A stretch of DNA of 64,000 nucleotides from Flavihumibacter sp. ZG627 (GTDB taxonomy: Bacteria > Bacteroidota > Bacteroidia > Chitinophagales > Chitinophagaceae). The first letter of the stretch is position 1. Each line of letters starts with the position of its first letter. Positions 42,102 to 50,541 of this stretch are shown piece by piece. The translations under genes were made by a program, and so were the position numbers. The notes under the pieces are model-generated. The model did no database searches and was not told where the DNA came from. It saw only the letters and a program-made list of their open reading frames with translations. Location of the stretch: the NCBI RefSeq assembly GCF_000814325.1, contig NZ_JPHF01000006.1:1-64000 (forward strand), written 5' to 3'.

Positions 42102-42506
42102 ATGAAAAAGACACACATTATTATCTTGATTTTCATTGCAATAGCTATTGCGGTGCTTATCAGCTTTATGGGCGATCTCACAACTTATGATACGGTTGCC
42201 TCTGCACGTGAAAAAGAGGGAAAATTTGTACACCTCATTGCAAAACTGGACAAAACCAAGCCCGTAGAGTACGATGCCATTAAAAACCCGAATTACATGC
42301 GGTTTACCGCCATTGATACGCTGGGCAACTCAACCCCTGTGATCTATCACAATGCTAAGCCCACAGATTTTGAGAAAAGTGAGCGTCTCGTATTGAAAGG
42401 AAGTATGAAAGATGGCCAGTTTGAAGCCGATGAGATGCTCATGAAATGCCCTTCCAAGTATAAGGAAGATGTTGAAGTAAATAAGAAAAATCTGAGTTCA
42501 AATTAA
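42102..42506 (+). CDS. ccmE: Cytochrome c maturation heme chaperone CcmE, Cys variant
   Basis: The 134-residue protein has an N-terminal membrane anchor (5-23) and a small OB-fold domain, as in CcmE. Classical CcmE binds heme through His in HxxxY. Here the corresponding spot reads MKCPSKY, with Cys116 and Tyr120, so it is a CxxxY-type CcmE. Such variants are known from archaea and some bacteria such as Desulfovibrio. The gene is followed 12 bp later by the ccmF-like gene. It should hand heme to the synthetase for attachment to apocytochromes. Confidence 0.84.
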   Translation: MKKTHIIILIFIAIAIAVLISFMGDLTTYDTVASAREKEGKFVHLIAKLDKTKPVEYDAIKNPNYMRFTAIDTLGNSTPVIYHNAKPTDFEKSERLVLKGSMKDGQFEADEMLMKCPSKYKEDVEVNKKNLSSN

Positions 42507-42518
42507 TTTGATTCTCCC

Positions 42519-44969
42519 ATGAATTATATCGGTGAAAACCTGTTGCCCGGGCAACTGGGGCATTTCTTTGTAGTACTGGCATTGGTGTCGTCGTTAGTTG
42601 CTACCATATCCTATTTCAAATCCGCAAACTCAATTGACCCCGCCGATGAACTTCGGTGGAGAAAGCTTGCCAGGATAGCATTTGGCATCGATTTCCTTTC
42701 TGTATTCACTGTTTTCGGAATACTTTATTATATCATTTCATCGCACAGCTTCGAGTATTTTTATGCATGGAACCATAGTAATCTTTCCCTCAATACACAA
42801 TACCTCCTTGCATGTATTTGGGAGGGACAGGAGGGTAGTTTTATGCTATGGACCCTCTGGCATGCAGTATTAGGTGCGCTTTTAATTTTCAGGGGTACAA
42901 AATGGGAAGCGCCGGTAATGGCTGTGATCTCATTTATGCAGCTATGCCTGGCAACCTTTATCCTGGGGGTTTATGTAGGAGACACTTCCATAGGAAGCAA
43001 TCCTTTTCTACTGGTAAGGGAAAAATTTGCAGACGCTCCTGTATTTGCTCGAGCCGATTATCTGAGCCTTGCACAAATGCAGGATGGACAGGGCCTTAAC
43101 CAACTCCTTCAGAATTATTGGATGGTAATACACCCACCCGTATTGTTTCTTGGATTTGCAGCTTCAATTGTTCCCTTTGCTTTTGCGGTAGCGGGACTAT
43201 GGAAAAATGATTATACATGGACTAAGCCAGCACTTCCATGGAGTCTTTTTGCAGCTGGGATTCTTGGATTGGGTATAATGATGGGGGCCGCATGGGCCTA
43301 TGAATCTCTAACATTTGGTGGTTATTGGGCATGGGATCCTGTGGAAAATGCTTCATTGGTACCATGGCTGGTACTTGTTGCGGGAATTCACACCCAGGTT
43401 ATATATAATGCTACCGGGCATTCCCTTCGGGCTACCAAGGTGTTCTTTATTCTTGGCTTCTGCATGGTACTGTATTCAACTTTTTTAACCAGAAGCGGGG
43501 TTTTAGGCGATAGTTCAGTACACGCATTTACAGGGCTTGGCATGGACGCCCAGTTGTTGATATTTTTATTGATATTTCTGATTCCCGCCTTTGTTCTATT
43601 CTTCAAAAGATTTAAAGAGATCCCCCATATAGTAAAAGAAGAGGAAACATCTTCAAGGGAATTCTGGATGTTTATTGGTGCTCTAGTCTTATTTCTTAGT
43701 GCAGCAATTATTACCTGGCAAACTTCTTTCAATCCTATCTATAATAAAATTACCGGTCAGTCTACAGCTGCCCCTGAAGATATTGAATTCTCCTACAACA
43801 AGATCCAGGTTTTTGTTGCAATTGTAATTGCCTTACTAACAGCAATCACCCAATACCTAAAATACAAAAAAACAGCTCCCCAATTGTGGGTAAAAAAGAT
43901 ATTAGTTCCTACTTCCATCGCAGCCGCCATTACACTTATTTTTTTCCTGGTGAGCGGACTTGAATATGATAAAAAAGGAATTGGTTTCCAGGCAGCGTTA
44001 TATCTGGCATTCTTTGCCAGCGTGTATTCAGTTGTTGCTAATGCCAGCTATATATGGATCGGTTTGAATGGCAGGTTAAAAGCAGCCGGTGCATCAGTGG
44101 CACATGTGGGATTTGGGCTTAGCCTCGTTGGTATTCTGATCTCATCATCCAACAAGCAGGTGCTATCATATAATACTACAGGTATAAACCTCAAATTTGA
44201 TGAGAGGTCTAAAGAAAAATCTCTCGAAAACCTTACTCTCATAAAAGGTGTTGCCACAGATATGGGAAAATACTGGGCAACCTTTGTGAATAGTGATAGC
44301 ACAAACTCTACGGGAAATATCAGCTATTATAAGGTTGATATGATGAAGAAAGACAGTACAGAATCATTTTCATTATATCCTAACCTGATACGAAATACAA
44401 AAGGGCAGGAAGGATTCTCAAATAATCCGGATGCGCGTCATTATTGGAACAAGGATATTTTTAGTTATATCACCTATGCAGATGATATGGATAAACGTGA
44501 GGATACTGCGCAATTCAAAAGTTACACGGTCAATGTAAAGGATACAGTTTATTATTCAAATGGATTCTTTATTCTTGATAAGGTTGTACCAAACCCTTCT
44601 AACAAAAAATACCAGTTTAAGCCCACTGATACGGCATTGATGGCTGCTATTACAGTTTATTCAAAAGAAGGAACCCGTTTTACAGCCCAACCGGTATTTT
44701 ATGTAGAGGGGAATCAGGCCAGGTATATACTTGATACTGTTTATGCACAGAATATTGCTTTGGGTTTTAGCAAGGTGATGGCAGATCAGAAAATAGAGCT
44801 ACAGGTTAAAGAGAGCAATCGAATGGTGCCATTTGTTGCGCTCAAGGTTTATGAATTCCCCCAAATAAATATTTTATGGTTGGGCATTATTCTCATGACA
44901 ATTGGATTTGGTATAAGTGTAGTTTACCGAAGCCGGCAGGGAAGGCTGAAGGCTGTGAATAAAATTTAG
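42519..44969 (+). CDS. ccmF: Cytochrome c heme lyase subunit CcmF-like
   Basis: The 816-residue protein has many transmembrane helices and the tryptophan-rich heme-handling motif of the HHP family, Trp270-Ala-Trp272-Asp273 within GGYWAWDPVENASLVPW. It is flanked by conserved histidines (for example in MVIHPPVLFLGF and GIHTQVIYNATGHSLRATK). A periplasmic domain follows about 560-780 and a last helix ends it. It accepts heme from CcmE and joins it to apocytochrome c. ccmA-D, G and H are not adjacent. Confidence 0.9.
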   Translation: MNYIGENLLPGQLGHFFVVLALVSSLVATISYFKSANSIDPADELRWRKLARIAFGIDFLSVFTVFGILYYIISSHSFEYFYAWNHSNLSLNTQYLLACIWEGQEGSFMLWTLWHAVLGALLIFRGTKWEAPVMAVISFMQLCLATFILGVYVGDTSIGSNPFLLVREKFADAPVFARADYLSLAQMQDGQGLNQLLQNYWMVIHPPVLFLGFAASIVPFAFAVAGLWKNDYTWTKPALPWSLFAAGILGLGIMMGAAWAYESLTFGGYWAWDPVENASLVPWLVLVAGIHTQVIYNATGHSLRATKVFFILGFCMVLYSTFLTRSGVLGDSSVHAFTGLGMDAQLLIFLLIFLIPAFVLFFKRFKEIPHIVKEEETSSREFWMFIGALVLFLSAAIITWQTSFNPIYNKITGQSTAAPEDIEFSYNKIQVFVAIVIALLTAITQYLKYKKTAPQLWVKKILVPTSIAAAITLIFFLVSGLEYDKKGIGFQAALYLAFFASVYSVVANASYIWIGLNGRLKAAGASVAHVGFGLSLVGILISSSNKQVLSYNTTGINLKFDERSKEKSLENLTLIKGVATDMGKYWATFVNSDSTNSTGNISYYKVDMMKKDSTESFSLYPNLIRNTKGQEGFSNNPDARHYWNKDIFSYITYADDMDKREDTAQFKSYTVNVKDTVYYSNGFFILDKVVPNPSNKKYQFKPTDTALMAAITVYSKEGTRFTAQPVFYVEGNQARYILDTVYAQNIALGFSKVMADQKIELQVKESNRMVPFVALKVYEFPQINILWLGIILMTIGFGISVVYRSRQGRLKAVNKI

Positions 44970-45038
44970 CAAACCACTAACAGCTATTCGGGTGACCAGA
45001 TTGTCTTATGAGGCATTAAGATAGTAGTTGTTCAATTC

Positions 45039-45725
45039 ATGCGTAGGAATCTATTTTTAAAAGGGCGGTTGCTTGCTTTGATGGTGATGTTGCTGATAGT
45101 TATCGGTGCGCTTGGGCAATCTCCCCAACCATCACCTTCTCATCCTGCTCCACTACCAGCATTGAAACCGAAACCAGGACCACTACCTTTCAATCCACGT
45201 TGGGGCCCTAATGATACAATCATAGTACCAATTTATGTTTTAGCTGGTGATACGCTTCCCTCCGGCTTAATGGAATATGTATTTGTGGATGCTCCCATGC
45301 CACCGGCCATGAGGAAAAGATATTCGAAGTGGACCCGTCTCAGAAATGCTGTGTATGTTACTTACCCCTACGCCAAAAGAGCCGGAATCATTATTAATGA
45401 TATTAATGGTCAGACGGCAAATATGTCTGGCGGACAAAGAAAAAAATACCTGGAGAGCAGGGAAAAAGAATTAAAAAAAGAATTTACGGAACCTCTTACC
45501 AAATTATCAGTATACCAGGGGAGAGTGCTGATGAAGTTAATCAACAGGCAAACTGGTAATAACTGTTATGAGTTGATTAAAGAATACAGGGGAGGATTTT
45601 CTGCTCGATTCTGGCAGACAGTAGCCTTCTTTTTCGGCAGCAGCCTCAAACAACCCTATAATGCGGTGACGGAGGACAAAGAGATCGAATTGATCGTTCG
45701 CGAAGTAGAGCAATTATACAGGTGA
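45039..45725 (+). CDS. DUF4294 domain protein, exported
   Basis: The 228-residue protein has a basic N-terminus and hydrophobic signal segment (about 11-26, ending ALGQ), a proline-rich stretch (28-55) and a DUF4294 domain (about 85-210) with YVFVDAPMPPAMRKRYSKWTRLRNAVY and SRFWQT-like segments. The family is known only from Bacteroidota and has no assigned function. The stop codon is part of the terminator stem. Confidence 0.82.
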   Translation: MRRNLFLKGRLLALMVMLLIVIGALGQSPQPSPSHPAPLPALKPKPGPLPFNPRWGPNDTIIVPIYVLAGDTLPSGLMEYVFVDAPMPPAMRKRYSKWTRLRNAVYVTYPYAKRAGIIINDINGQTANMSGGQRKKYLESREKELKKEFTEPLTKLSVYQGRVLMKLINRQTGNNCYELIKEYRGGFSARFWQTVAFFFGSSLKQPYNAVTEDKEIELIVREVEQLYR

Positions 45726-45762
45726 TCCGCCGGCATTAGCAGCGAATCACCTGATAATTTTT
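45719..45762 (+). terminator. Terminator overlapping the DUF4294 stop codon
   Basis: CAGGTGAT (45719-45726) pairs with ATCACCTG (45746-45753) and is followed by AATTTTT. The TGA stop (45723-45725) sits inside the left arm. Confidence 0.65.
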
Positions 45763-45766
45763 ATAA

Positions 45767-46432
45767 TTATTTTCCAGCCTTTAATTCATCCTGCAATGCT
45801 TCAAGTTCGCTCCATTTGGCAGCTGCTGCAAGTTTTGCTTGTTTTGGCCAGCTGCTTGGATTATGCACTTTGAATTTATTACCCGCTGCATCTAATATAC
45901 CTCTTAATTTTTTGGGAGTTGCCTTTGAAAGATCTGTAAAGGTCACAATTGCGTCTGCAATAAGCAGTTCCGCGATTTTCTTACCAATTCCTTCGATTTT
46001 AGTGAGATCATCAACAGCGGGCTTCTCTACTTTCTTTTTAGCAGTAGCAACCTTCTTTTCCGTCGCAGCTTTCTTTGCGGGCGCTTTCTTTACTGGCTTT
46101 TGTACTGACTCATTAATGGCCACCTGCTGTTCAGCTTCAACAACTTCAGGAACAGTAATCACACAATTATCTACCGCCAATCCTGCTTTATGAACATAGT
46201 TTTCTGCAAACCAGTCATTCACCCAACGACCATCATTGAGAAGAAATCTATACTCATATGTTTTACCGGCTTCCAATGCCACTGTGGCTTTAAGGGTGCC
46301 ATCTTTTTGTACTTTTAATCCAATACCTTCATTCACATCCCAGTTATTGAAATCACCTAAAAGGAGAGCTTCAGTTGCTTCTCCGAGTGCCTCAGAAGGC
46401 AGAATAAATGTCACTTTCTTTTCCATAAACAT
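45767..46432 (-). CDS. Glycogen-binding (CBM48-like) domain fused to helix-hairpin-helix domain
   Basis: The 221-residue protein has three parts. Residues 1-95 match the AMPK/isoamylase-N carbohydrate-binding fold (LLLGDFNNWDVNEGIGLKV, YEYRFLLNDGRWVNDW). Residues 100-140 are an alanine/lysine-rich linker like those of histone H1-like proteins. Residues 141-215 match a helix-hairpin-helix domain (DDLTKIEGIGKKIAELLI, related to DUF4332). The sugar-binding half suggests polysaccharide, and the rest nucleic acid or protein. There is no signal peptide. Function is unknown. The ATG at 46432 or at 46426 may be used. Confidence 0.8.
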   Translation of the reverse strand: MFMEKKVTFILPSEALGEATEALLLGDFNNWDVNEGIGLKVQKDGTLKATVALEAGKTYEYRFLLNDGRWVNDWFAENYVHKAGLAVDNCVITVPEVVEAEQQVAINESVQKPVKKAPAKKAATEKKVATAKKKVEKPAVDDLTKIEGIGKKIAELLIADAIVTFTDLSKATPKKLRGILDAAGNKFKVHNPSSWPKQAKLAAAAKWSELEALQDELKAGK

Positions 46433-46473
46433 GTATTTTAACTAATTGCTTGCCTGCACTTAATACAGCGCCG

Positions 46474-46481
46474 CAAATATA
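46474..46481 (-). promoter_or_regulatory. Bacteroidota-type -7 box for the CBM48-HhH gene
   Basis: On the minus strand TATATTTG fits TAnnTTTG and lies 41 bases upstream of the ATG at 46432. The inverted repeat at 46505-46525 is just beyond it. Confidence 0.5.
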
Positions 46482-46504
46482 GTAACCCTAAGCCAGTATT
46501 ATGT

Positions 46505-46525
46505 TTTTCCACATATTGTGGAAAA
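46505..46525. promoter_or_regulatory. Perfect inverted repeat resembling paired DnaA boxes
   Basis: TTTTCCACA (46505-46513) and its complement TGTGGAAAA (46517-46525) are separated by TAT. Each half fits the relaxed DnaA-box consensus TTWTNCACA. The site lies between two divergent genes and 24 bases upstream of the minus-strand -7 box, where an operator could act. A role is not established. Confidence 0.5.
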
Positions 46526-46614
46526 CAATAAAGTAAATTAGCAGTATTTTTTAGAACCTATATTAATCGGATTCTTAATATTTTAGAAAAGTATTACATC
46601 CATTAATTCTTTTC

Positions 46615-48813
46615 ATGCGAACTATTCCCTCATCACTTATTTTAAGTCTGATCTTACTTCAATCATGCAGTGAGATTGTAAATAATGCAGCTGATTATAC
46701 CGGTTGGACGGCCTATGCAGGTACCCCTGATGGTATGCGATATTCTTCTAATGATCAGATAAATGTAGCCAATGTAAAGGCACTTCAATTAGCATGGACT
46801 TATGGTACAAACGATCACGATTCTGCAAATCGTTCCCAAAACCAGTGCAATCCTATTGTAATTGATAATATTCTTTATGGCATCTCTCCTAAACTGAAGC
46901 TTTTTGCTATAAATGCTTCAACAGGACAGGAGAAATGGATATTTGATCCAGCCAATGAAGACAGTAACTCCAACCATGATCCCTACGCATTTTACAAGGT
47001 TAGCAGAGGCCTGGTTTATTGGGAGGGGAATAATGTATCTGAAAGACGCATCCTTTATAGTGCAGGGGCTCGAACTTATGCTATCAATATTGCTGATGGA
47101 AAACCTATTAGAAGTTTTGGGGAAAATGGTTTTATAGATCTCACTAAAGATTTAGACAGGGAAATTGGGAGTTATAACCCTTTTATAGTAAACACAACAC
47201 CGGGGGTTGTTTTCAGGGATATATTAATTATCGGTTCCCGTGTATCAGAATCTGCCGACGGTGCACCAGGTCATATTCGTGGTTATGATATCCGAACGGG
47301 CAAACGTAAATGGATATTTCATACTATTCCGCATCCGGGTGAAACCGGATATGAAAGCTGGCCCGATAAAGATGCCTGGAAAAAGCTGGGCGGCGCAAAT
47401 AGCTGGGCAGGAATGTCACTTGATGAAATACGTGGGATTGTATATATCCCTACAGGTTCAATAGCCGGGGACTTTTATGGTGGATTCCGAAAAGGCAGCA
47501 ACCTCTTTGCAAATTCATTGGTTGCTCTTGATGCCGCCACGGGCAAATATCTCTGGCATTTTCAGACAGTGCATCATGACCTTTGGGATCGGGACCTGCC
47601 GGCCAATCCTAACCTGTTGACTGTTACCCACGGAGGTAAAAAAATTGATGCTGTAGCCCAGATTACCAAGCACGGGTATATATTCCTGTTTGACCGTGAA
47701 AATGGTAAGCCACTATTTCAAATACAAGAAAAACCTGTCCCAACATTTGCTCTACCGGGCGAAGAAGTATGGCCAACACAACCTGTCCCTTTATTGCCTG
47801 AACCATTTGCCCGACAAAAATTTGCTGAAGAAGATATATCGGACCTTGACCCTCAAACATATCCGGAATTGTTGTCAGCCTATAGAAAGATAAAATATAG
47901 TACCATGTTCACTCCTCCTTCTAAAGAAGGGTCCTGGATTTTCCCCGGATTTGATGGGGGTGGAGAATGGGGTGGCGCTGCTGTGGATCCTGAATCCGCT
48001 ACTATTTATGTTCATAGCAGCGAACTGCCCTGGTCATTAACGATGATTGATGTTCCTCCTACCGGTAATGCGCATATGAAAATTGATGCTGGTAAAGCAG
48101 TTTACAATAAATATTGTATTTCCTGCCATGGCCCAGACCTTAAAGGGAATGGACCTTCCTATCCTTCCCTGGTAGATATTGCAAAGCGGTTAAAGAAAGA
48201 TGATCTGAGAAAAACCATTGATAATGGTAAAAATATGATGCCCTCCTTCAAACATCTCACAGAACAGGAAAAAAATGCGGTTCTGAAGTATTTTAATCCA
48301 AATGCTGAAAATGGCTCGCTTAAAGGCGAAACAAATCAGGTTTCAAAAGAACCCGTATCCCAATCTATATTGGATGAAGTGCCATACACGATGACAGGGT
48401 ACAATCGGTTCCTTGATAGGAACGGTTATCCTGGCATAAAACCACCATGGGGAACCCTAAATGCTGTTGACCTGAATACGGGGAAATTAATCTGGAAAGT
48501 GCCGGTGGGTGAATATCCGGAACTCTCCAGGAAAGGAATACCAGTTACAGGAACTGAAGGCTATGGAGGACCACTGGTCACAAAAGGAGGACTTGTTTTT
48601 ATTGCTGCATCACGCGATTCCCAATTCAGAGCTTTCGACAAATATTCAGGTAAATTATTGTGGGAGGTGGCATTACCTGTACCAGGTTATGCAACACCTG
48701 CCACATATATGGTAGATGGAGTTCAGTATGTTGTGATAGCCTGTGGTGGAGGAAAAATTGGAAGTCCATCAGGTGATAAGTATCTGGCATTTTCCCTCCC
48801 CACAAGTAAATGA
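46615..48813 (+). CDS. PQQ-dependent dehydrogenase lipoprotein with inserted cytochrome c domain
   Basis: The 732-residue protein has a lipoprotein signal with lipobox LQSC (Cys18). PQQ beta-propeller blades are seen throughout (for example RGYDIRTGKRKWIFHT, FANSLVALDAATGKYLWHFQ and NAVDLNTGKLIWKVPVG). A heme c domain is inserted near residues 490-570 with Cys501-x-x-Cys504-His505 (CISCH) and MMPSF as likely Met ligand. The propeller resumes after it. The fold is similar to membrane and soluble quinoprotein sugar or alcohol dehydrogenases. The substrate is unknown. No pqq synthesis genes are here, so the cofactor may be taken up. Confidence 0.87.
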   Translation: MRTIPSSLILSLILLQSCSEIVNNAADYTGWTAYAGTPDGMRYSSNDQINVANVKALQLAWTYGTNDHDSANRSQNQCNPIVIDNILYGISPKLKLFAINASTGQEKWIFDPANEDSNSNHDPYAFYKVSRGLVYWEGNNVSERRILYSAGARTYAINIADGKPIRSFGENGFIDLTKDLDREIGSYNPFIVNTTPGVVFRDILIIGSRVSESADGAPGHIRGYDIRTGKRKWIFHTIPHPGETGYESWPDKDAWKKLGGANSWAGMSLDEIRGIVYIPTGSIAGDFYGGFRKGSNLFANSLVALDAATGKYLWHFQTVHHDLWDRDLPANPNLLTVTHGGKKIDAVAQITKHGYIFLFDRENGKPLFQIQEKPVPTFALPGEEVWPTQPVPLLPEPFARQKFAEEDISDLDPQTYPELLSAYRKIKYSTMFTPPSKEGSWIFPGFDGGGEWGGAAVDPESATIYVHSSELPWSLTMIDVPPTGNAHMKIDAGKAVYNKYCISCHGPDLKGNGPSYPSLVDIAKRLKKDDLRKTIDNGKNMMPSFKHLTEQEKNAVLKYFNPNAENGSLKGETNQVSKEPVSQSILDEVPYTMTGYNRFLDRNGYPGIKPPWGTLNAVDLNTGKLIWKVPVGEYPELSRKGIPVTGTEGYGGPLVTKGGLVFIAASRDSQFRAFDKYSGKLLWEVALPVPGYATPATYMVDGVQYVVIACGGGKIGSPSGDKYLAFSLPTSK

Positions 48814-48888
48814 TTATACTGGTTCAACCAAAGAAAATGGAAATTCTGGTTTTTAAGTATATTCAATGCCCAATTAAACAACAACGTT

Positions 48889-50043
48889 ATGAACCGAAAA
48901 CTACGCATGGGCATGATCGGAGGTGGAAGCGACGCCTTCATAGGTGCTATTCACCGTCATGCTGCCAATCTTGATGGAAAGATCGAGTTGGTTTGCGGTG
49001 CACTCAGCATCAACAAAGAAATTGCTATATCCAGTGGTCGTTCCCTGTTCCTTGCAGAGGATAGAATATATTCTACTTATGAAGAAATGCTAGAGAAAGA
49101 AGCTGCGCTTCCCGCCGATAAGCGAATGGATTTTGTAACAATAGTTACCCCAAACTTTGCGCATTTTGCACCGGCTATGAAGGCGCTGGATAAAGGTTTC
49201 AATGTTGTCATTGAAAAGCCGATAACCCTATCACTTGAAGAGGCGTTGGAACTTGACAAAAAAGTAAAGGAAACGGGATTGATTCTTTGTCTTACGCATA
49301 CCTATACTGGTTATCCTATGGTGAAAGAAGCCAAGTCAATAATTGCTGAAGGTAAACTGGGGAAAATTAGAAAAGTTTATGTAGAATATCGCCAGGGATG
49401 GTTGAGCCGGTTATCTGAGCGCGAAGGCAATGCCGGTGCTGCCTGGAGAACGGATGCCAAGAAATCGGGCAAAAGTGGTGTGATGGGTGATATTGGCACC
49501 CACGCTTTTAATCTTACTGAATATATTACCGGATTGCAGGTAAGTGAACTTTGTGCGAACCTGAATGTGGTGGTTGATGGTCGCGCCTTGGATGATGATG
49601 GCGCTGTATTACTTCGATTCAGTAATGGCGCAAGTGGTGTGCTCATGGCAACCCAGGTAGCTGCAGGGGAAGAAAATAATCTGGTAATAAGAATTTATGG
49701 TGAAAATGGTGGATTGGAATGGCACCAACATGAACCTAATAGTCTTTTGCTAAAATGGTATGATAAACCCATGGAAACATTAAGGGCAGGTTCTGCCTAC
49801 CTGAGTGACCTTGCAAAACATAATTGCCGAACTCCAGGTGGGCACCCCGAAGGTTACCTGGAAGCATTTGCCAATTTGTATAAGAACTTTACGCTTGCAC
49901 TCTCGGCCAGGCTCAATAATACAACTGCAAAAGATATAGTGGAATTTCCATCCGTTGCAGAAGGTATACGTGGTATGGCATTTATCGAAAATGTTGTCAG
50001 AAGCAATGACAGCAATGAGAAATGGGTAAGTTATACCATCTAA
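48889..50043 (+). CDS. Gfo/Idh/MocA-family oxidoreductase
   Basis: The 384-residue protein has an N-terminal NAD(P)-binding fold (MGMIGGGSDAFIGAIHR) with the typical EKPITLSLEEALEL motif carrying the catalytic-region lysine, and a C-terminal sugar-substrate domain with MGDIGTHAFNLTEYITG. Family members oxidise or reduce sugars, inositols or related molecules. It lies 75 bp after the PQQ dehydrogenase gene in the same direction, so a shared carbohydrate role is possible but unproven. It ends 3 bp from the convergent rfaE2 gene. Confidence 0.9.
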   Translation: MNRKLRMGMIGGGSDAFIGAIHRHAANLDGKIELVCGALSINKEIAISSGRSLFLAEDRIYSTYEEMLEKEAALPADKRMDFVTIVTPNFAHFAPAMKALDKGFNVVIEKPITLSLEEALELDKKVKETGLILCLTHTYTGYPMVKEAKSIIAEGKLGKIRKVYVEYRQGWLSRLSEREGNAGAAWRTDAKKSGKSGVMGDIGTHAFNLTEYITGLQVSELCANLNVVVDGRALDDDGAVLLRFSNGASGVLMATQVAAGEENNLVIRIYGENGGLEWHQHEPNSLLLKWYDKPMETLRAGSAYLSDLAKHNCRTPGGHPEGYLEAFANLYKNFTLALSARLNNTTAKDIVEFPSVAEGIRGMAFIENVVRSNDSNEKWVSYTI

Positions 50044-50046
50044 ATA

Positions 50047-50541
50047 TCAGGATGATCGCATCTTTGTGACAATACCCGTCGTGGAAAAACCTTCCACGAT
50101 GGGGTTGATCACAACCCGTCCACCATTCTCCATTACTTCCTTGTGGCCAACAACTTCTTCAACGCGGTAGTCACCTCCTTTTACAAGGGTATGGGGTAGT
50201 ATTGTTGTTATGAGATCAAAGGGAGTATCTTCTTCAAAAATAATTACTGCATCCACCATTATCAGTGATGCAACAAGAACAGCACGGGAATCCTGATCAT
50301 TGATTGGTCGTTCTGGACCCTTATTGAGCCTTTTAACAGAAGCATCAGAATTTACTCCAACTATCAGAATATCGCCTTCCTGTGCAGCCTGGGAGAGAGA
50401 ATAAATATGACCCCGATGCAAAATATCAAACACCCCATTTGTGAAAACGATCCTTTTACCAAGGAATTTCCAAATGTTCACAGCCTTCAATAAATCCGGA
50501 AGCCTGAAAATCTTGGTTGGTATAACGGCAGCATTCATCAT
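50047..50541 (-). CDS. rfaE2: D-glycero-beta-D-manno-heptose 1-phosphate adenylyltransferase (RfaE2-type)
   Basis: The 164-residue protein is a stand-alone nucleotidyltransferase domain with FTNGVFDILHRGHIYSL (HxGH motif) and KGGDYRVEEVVGHKEV. It matches the C-terminal half of E. coli HldE, which activates heptose 1-phosphate with ATP for lipopolysaccharide core. The kinase half (rfaE1) is not in the window. Its start overlaps the stop of the UPF0104 gene by 4 bp (ATGA type), so the genes are coupled. Confidence 0.88.
   Translation of the reverse strand: MMNAAVIPTKIFRLPDLLKAVNIWKFLGKRIVFTNGVFDILHRGHIYSLSQAAQEGDILIVGVNSDASVKRLNKGPERPINDQDSRAVLVASLIMVDAVIIFEEDTPFDLITTILPHTLVKGGDYRVEEVVGHKEVMENGGRVVINPIVEGFSTTGIVTKMRSS

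Noticed and set aside
45767-46432. True histone H1-like protein
   Set aside because: Only the linker is lysine/alanine-rich; the flanking folds are a carbohydrate-binding module and a helix-hairpin-helix domain.
46505-46525. Replication origin based on DnaA-like boxes
   Set aside because: Only two boxes are present, and there is no dnaA, dnaN or clustered AT-rich repeat region nearby.
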